The position numbers and the translations under genes are program-made. Shown in pieces: positions 16,657 to 18,233 of a stretch of 18,233 nucleotides of DNA. Source of the stretch: Chloroflexaceae bacterium (GTDB lineage Bacteria > Chloroflexota > Chloroflexia > Chloroflexales > Chloroflexaceae). How positions within the stretch are numbered: the stretch's first letter is position 1; every line of letters begins with the position of its first letter. The stretch covers positions 1-18,233 of the forward strand of contig JAOACN010000383.1 of the NCBI GenBank assembly GCA_026417815.1. Reading direction: 5' to 3'. The notes under the pieces were generated by a model that was not told the DNA's origin, searched no databases, and saw only the letters and a program-made list of their open reading frames with translations.

Positions 16657-16662
16657 GGAACG

Positions 16663-16668
16663 CCTCCT
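16663..16668 (-). promoter_or_regulatory. Strong ribosome binding site of the TcA-like gene
   Basis: CCTCCT on the plus strand reads AGGAGG on the coding strand, exactly six bases before the ATG at 16656. It fixes the start of the giant toxin gene and rules out the longer in-frame start at 16704. Confidence 0.9.
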
Positions 16669-16676
16669 ATCAGATG

Positions 16677-16694
16677 AACCGCGCAAGCGCGGTT
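16677..16694 (-). promoter_or_regulatory. Perfect 18-bp palindrome just upstream of the TcA ribosome binding site
   Basis: The coding strand reads AACCGCGCTTGCGCGGTT: 8-bp arms with a two-base centre, fully self-complementary apart from that centre. It ends eight bases before AGGAGG. It could be an operator for a dimeric repressor, or an RNA hairpin in the leader that affects access to the ribosome site. A two-base loop is too tight for a stable simple RNA hairpin without opening the closing pair, which slightly favours a DNA-binding site. No convincing -10/-35 pair was found in the 270 bp between this gene and the next. Confidence 0.5.
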
Positions 16695-16888
16695 GAATGC
16701 ACACACTGGCGCCGCGACGCCACGTGCGGTTTCTGCCTCACCGGCAAAGTAGACATCCAGATAATTTCCAACAACTCCACTTCACACCTGAAATGAACAT
16801 TCACAAAATAATCCGGCATTCGCGCTGCGCCCGGCGGCTGATGGACTTGGAATCCATTTTCCGCTATCCGCCCACCCGCCCGGCGCCT

Positions 16889-16930
16889 AAAGTCGCGGGC
16901 TACGGTTGCGAAGCCCGCCTGCGCGGGCTA
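16889..16930. repeat. Dispersed hairpin repeat, copy 1
   Basis: A ~42-bp element containing GCGGGCTACGGTTGCGAAGC followed by a hairpin GCCCGC-CTGC-GCGGGC. It is about 77 bp from a second copy in the same orientation and shares the G-G-T-T-G-C-G-A-A-G-C-C core. It resembles REP-like elements that occur in many copies in some GC-rich genomes. Copy number elsewhere cannot be seen here. Confidence 0.7.
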
Positions 16931-17434
16931 GATCCGGCGATACCAGATTATTTTCTCAAACTCCAAAAGCCGCGGGCTGCGGTTGCGAAGCCTGCCTTCG
17001 CAGGCTTTACCGGATTTATTTCTTAGTTTGGCGAGTTCATTCTCGCTGCGCAGGATCAGGCGCATCTGCTCAAGCAGCGTGTCCCAATCGTTCGTGCTGA
17101 TCCTGCCGCGCAGGTCAGCGATCACGCCTTCCGTTTCCCTCAGCGCCACACGCAGACTCTGGCAGAGGCGAAATTTGCGCTCGGTTTTCATCCATTCGGT
17201 GTAGTTCTCCAACCCGTAGACTTCCTTGAGAAATTCAGCTTCATCTGCGATGCGCAGAATGTCGCCGAGGCGGAGGATGATCATCGTGAGCGTAGCGTGG
17301 ATAAGCTGGTGGGCGTCATCTAGCACCTGACGATAGCGGTCGCGCTCGCTTCTGGGCAGGCTGGCCATGCTTTTCAGCCAGCCGCCGATTTTGCCTAGGG
17401 CGTCGATCAGGCTGGCGAAGAGGTTAATGGCCAT
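16928..17434 (-). CDS. Small helical hypothetical protein, 3' end running into a repeat
   Basis: 168 residues from ATG 17434, with no family I can name. It begins with an amphipathic M-A-I-N-L-F-A-S-L-I-D-A-L and appears almost wholly alpha-helical, with many charged residues: R-S-E-R-D-R-Y-R-Q-V-L-D-D-A near 30-43, then I-I-L-R-L-G-D-I-L near 52-60, and W-D-T-L-L-E-Q-M-R-L near 117. The last ~30 residues are encoded by hairpin repeat copy 2 and the sequence after it, so the natural C-terminus is probably lost or replaced. A longer start at 17497 exists; neither start has a good ribosome site. The gene lies 178 bp downstream of the RHS-like toxin tip and 271 bp upstream of the TcA-like gene, same strand. 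By position it could be an immunity or accessory protein, but nothing in the sequence proves this. Confidence 0.65.
   Translation of the reverse strand: MAINLFASLIDALGKIGGWLKSMASLPRSERDRYRQVLDDAHQLIHATLTMIILRLGDILRIADEAEFLKEVYGLENYTEWMKTERKFRLCQSLRVALRETEGVIADLRGRISTNDWDTLLEQMRLILRSENELAKLRNKSGKACEGRLRNRSPRLLEFEKIIWYRRI
16966..17008. repeat. Dispersed hairpin repeat, copy 2
   Basis: Second copy of the element, with the hairpin AAGCCTGC-CTTC-GCAGGCTT (8-bp arms). Compared with copy 1, the fifth stem pair has changed from C-G to T-A on both sides, so pairing is kept. This copy forms the last part of the reading frame of the helical protein on the minus strand. Confidence 0.7.
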
Positions 17435-17612
17435 AGGATTGGCTCTGCTCGAGTTTGGTTTCCCGACACAATACAATGTTGTCTCAATAGAGAGCATCCG
17501 TATGCCACTTATGTTGTTGACTTGTGTGCATTCCTCAAAACCATTGCTCTTGATAGAATGCGACTTGTGGAAGACTTTCGACGTTTTCTCCAGTTCCTAA
17601 ATTCCTAATTGA

Positions 17613-18205
17613 TCATGGTGTATATTTTCGCTGACCAAATAGGCTCTTCCACCAGCCGTCCAAGCCCCATCCTGTCGGACGTGTTACATGGGCTGGCGGC
17701 ACAATGTATCCTTCACCAGCAGCATAGGGAGCGCGGATGTTTGTTGGATTTGGGTCCCACTTAAACGACCTGAAATAATTTGAGTAGGTCGGCGGGCCAT
17801 TCATCACCCAGTCGCCAGGTTGGAGCCCCGGCCGGCCCCAGCGGGATACAGGTACCATTGACGCCGGTGCAAATCCTGCTTCAGTGGCGCTCACAGGCCC
17901 ACGGAAGATGTGTCTCGATGTCATCGTGCTGAGTGCGGCATCGATCTCCTCGTCCGCAAGATTCGCGAAGGGATTTGGAGGGGAACCGCCACCGGCGCGT
18001 GCTCCCCATCCAAGTGTTATTACGCCGATTATAAACTCGACACCCCGCCAAGCGCGCTCCTCGTTTGACATTCGCCGTCCAATATCCCAGTGCCTGTCAA
18101 CCAACACTCCGCTGATATTGCTAATCTGCAAACCGGAACTTTCTCCTGTGATGGCCTCACCGCCGCTCACGCCAACACTCCAGGCAGCACCGGCCGGATT
18201 CGCAC
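17613..18205 (-). CDS. C-terminus of a probable RHS/TcC-type polymorphic toxin (5' end missing)
   Basis: About 196 codons, open to the right contig edge and ending at TGA 17613-17615. A GTG at 18168-18170 could be called as a start, but the frame continues upstream to the adapter junction, so this is the tail of a longer protein. The upstream half (G-E-A-I-T-G-E-S-S-G-L, then N-E-E-R-A-W-R-G-V-E-F-I-I-G-V-I-T-L-G) resembles the pre-toxin linkers that follow RHS cores. The final ~100 residues (S-R-W-G-R-P-G-L-Q-P-G-D-W-V-M-N-G-P; G-Y-I-V-P-P; L-F-G-Q-R-K-Y-T-P at the end) resemble small toxin tips of RHS-type proteins. The closing G-Q-R-K-Y reminds me of ADP-ribosyltransferase or TNT-like NAD-active tips, but that is only a suggestion. 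No RHS core is in the window, so the assignment rests on the tail alone. Confidence 0.55.
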
Positions 18206-18233
18206 CTGTCTCTTATACACATCTCCGAGCCCA
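18206..18233. other. Sequencing adapter (Nextera transposase read-through)
   Basis: CTGTCTCTTATACACATCT at 18206-18224 is the full 19-base Tn5 mosaic end, followed by CCGAGCCCA, the start of the Nextera read-2 adapter. This is library sequence carried into the assembly, not a mobile element of the organism. The true contig ends at 18205. Confidence 0.98.

Noticed and set aside
17435..17612. Promoter for the helical protein (TTGAGG and AACATA with 17-bp spacing on the minus strand)
   Set aside because: The region is AT-richer than its surroundings, but both hexamers match consensus poorly and there is no independent support.
18206..18224. Tn5 transposon end as a real mobile element
   Set aside because: The mosaic end is followed directly by Nextera adapter sequence at the contig edge, and no transposase is present.

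Overview
The window is a GC-rich bacterial contig with two functional blocks that face each other. GC content, codon use and two kinds of dispersed hairpin repeat suggest Chloroflexota, perhaps a Roseiflexus- or Chloroflexus-like phototroph. That is an impression from the sequence and was not checked against any database. Both ends carry Tn5/Nextera library adapter: the last 8 bases of the mosaic end at 1-8, and a full 19-base mosaic end plus adapter at 18206-18233. The biological sequence is therefore about 9-18205, and the outermost genes are cut by the assembly, not by biology.

Left block (9-5528, plus strand): the 3' part of an operon for a peptide/nickel/oligosaccharide-type (Dpp/Opp class) ABC importer. 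In order it has the tail of the solute-binding protein, a DppB-type permease, an array of palindromic GC-rich tandem repeats, a DppC-type permease, one polypeptide fusing the DppD and DppF ATPases, and a TIM-barrel sugar-phosphate isomerase/epimerase-like protein. The isomerase suggests that the imported substrate may be a sugar or glycoside rather than a peptide.

Right block (5745-18205, minus strand, read right to left): a toxin-type locus. It begins with the 3' end of a large protein that looks like the tip of an RHS/TcC-type polymorphic toxin. Next is a small all-helical protein whose 3' end runs into a hairpin repeat. Then comes a giant 3402-residue homologue of the insecticidal toxin complex A subunit (TcA), with a long N-terminal extension, a PA14-like module and unusual cysteine clusters. 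A 99-residue FlbD/LytTR-like small protein follows. Last is a 5'-truncated fragment encoding a different TcA C-terminus, read as the remnant of a second TcA gene or of a C-terminal exchange.

In a classical Tc toxin, a TcA pentamer forms the injection channel and a TcB/TcC cocoon carries the hypervariable toxin. Here a TcA-like channel protein lies directly downstream of an RHS-like toxin tip. The upstream gene that would show whether a TcB/TcC cocoon is present lies off the contig. The two blocks converge across 5529-5744, where no gene or convincing terminator is visible.
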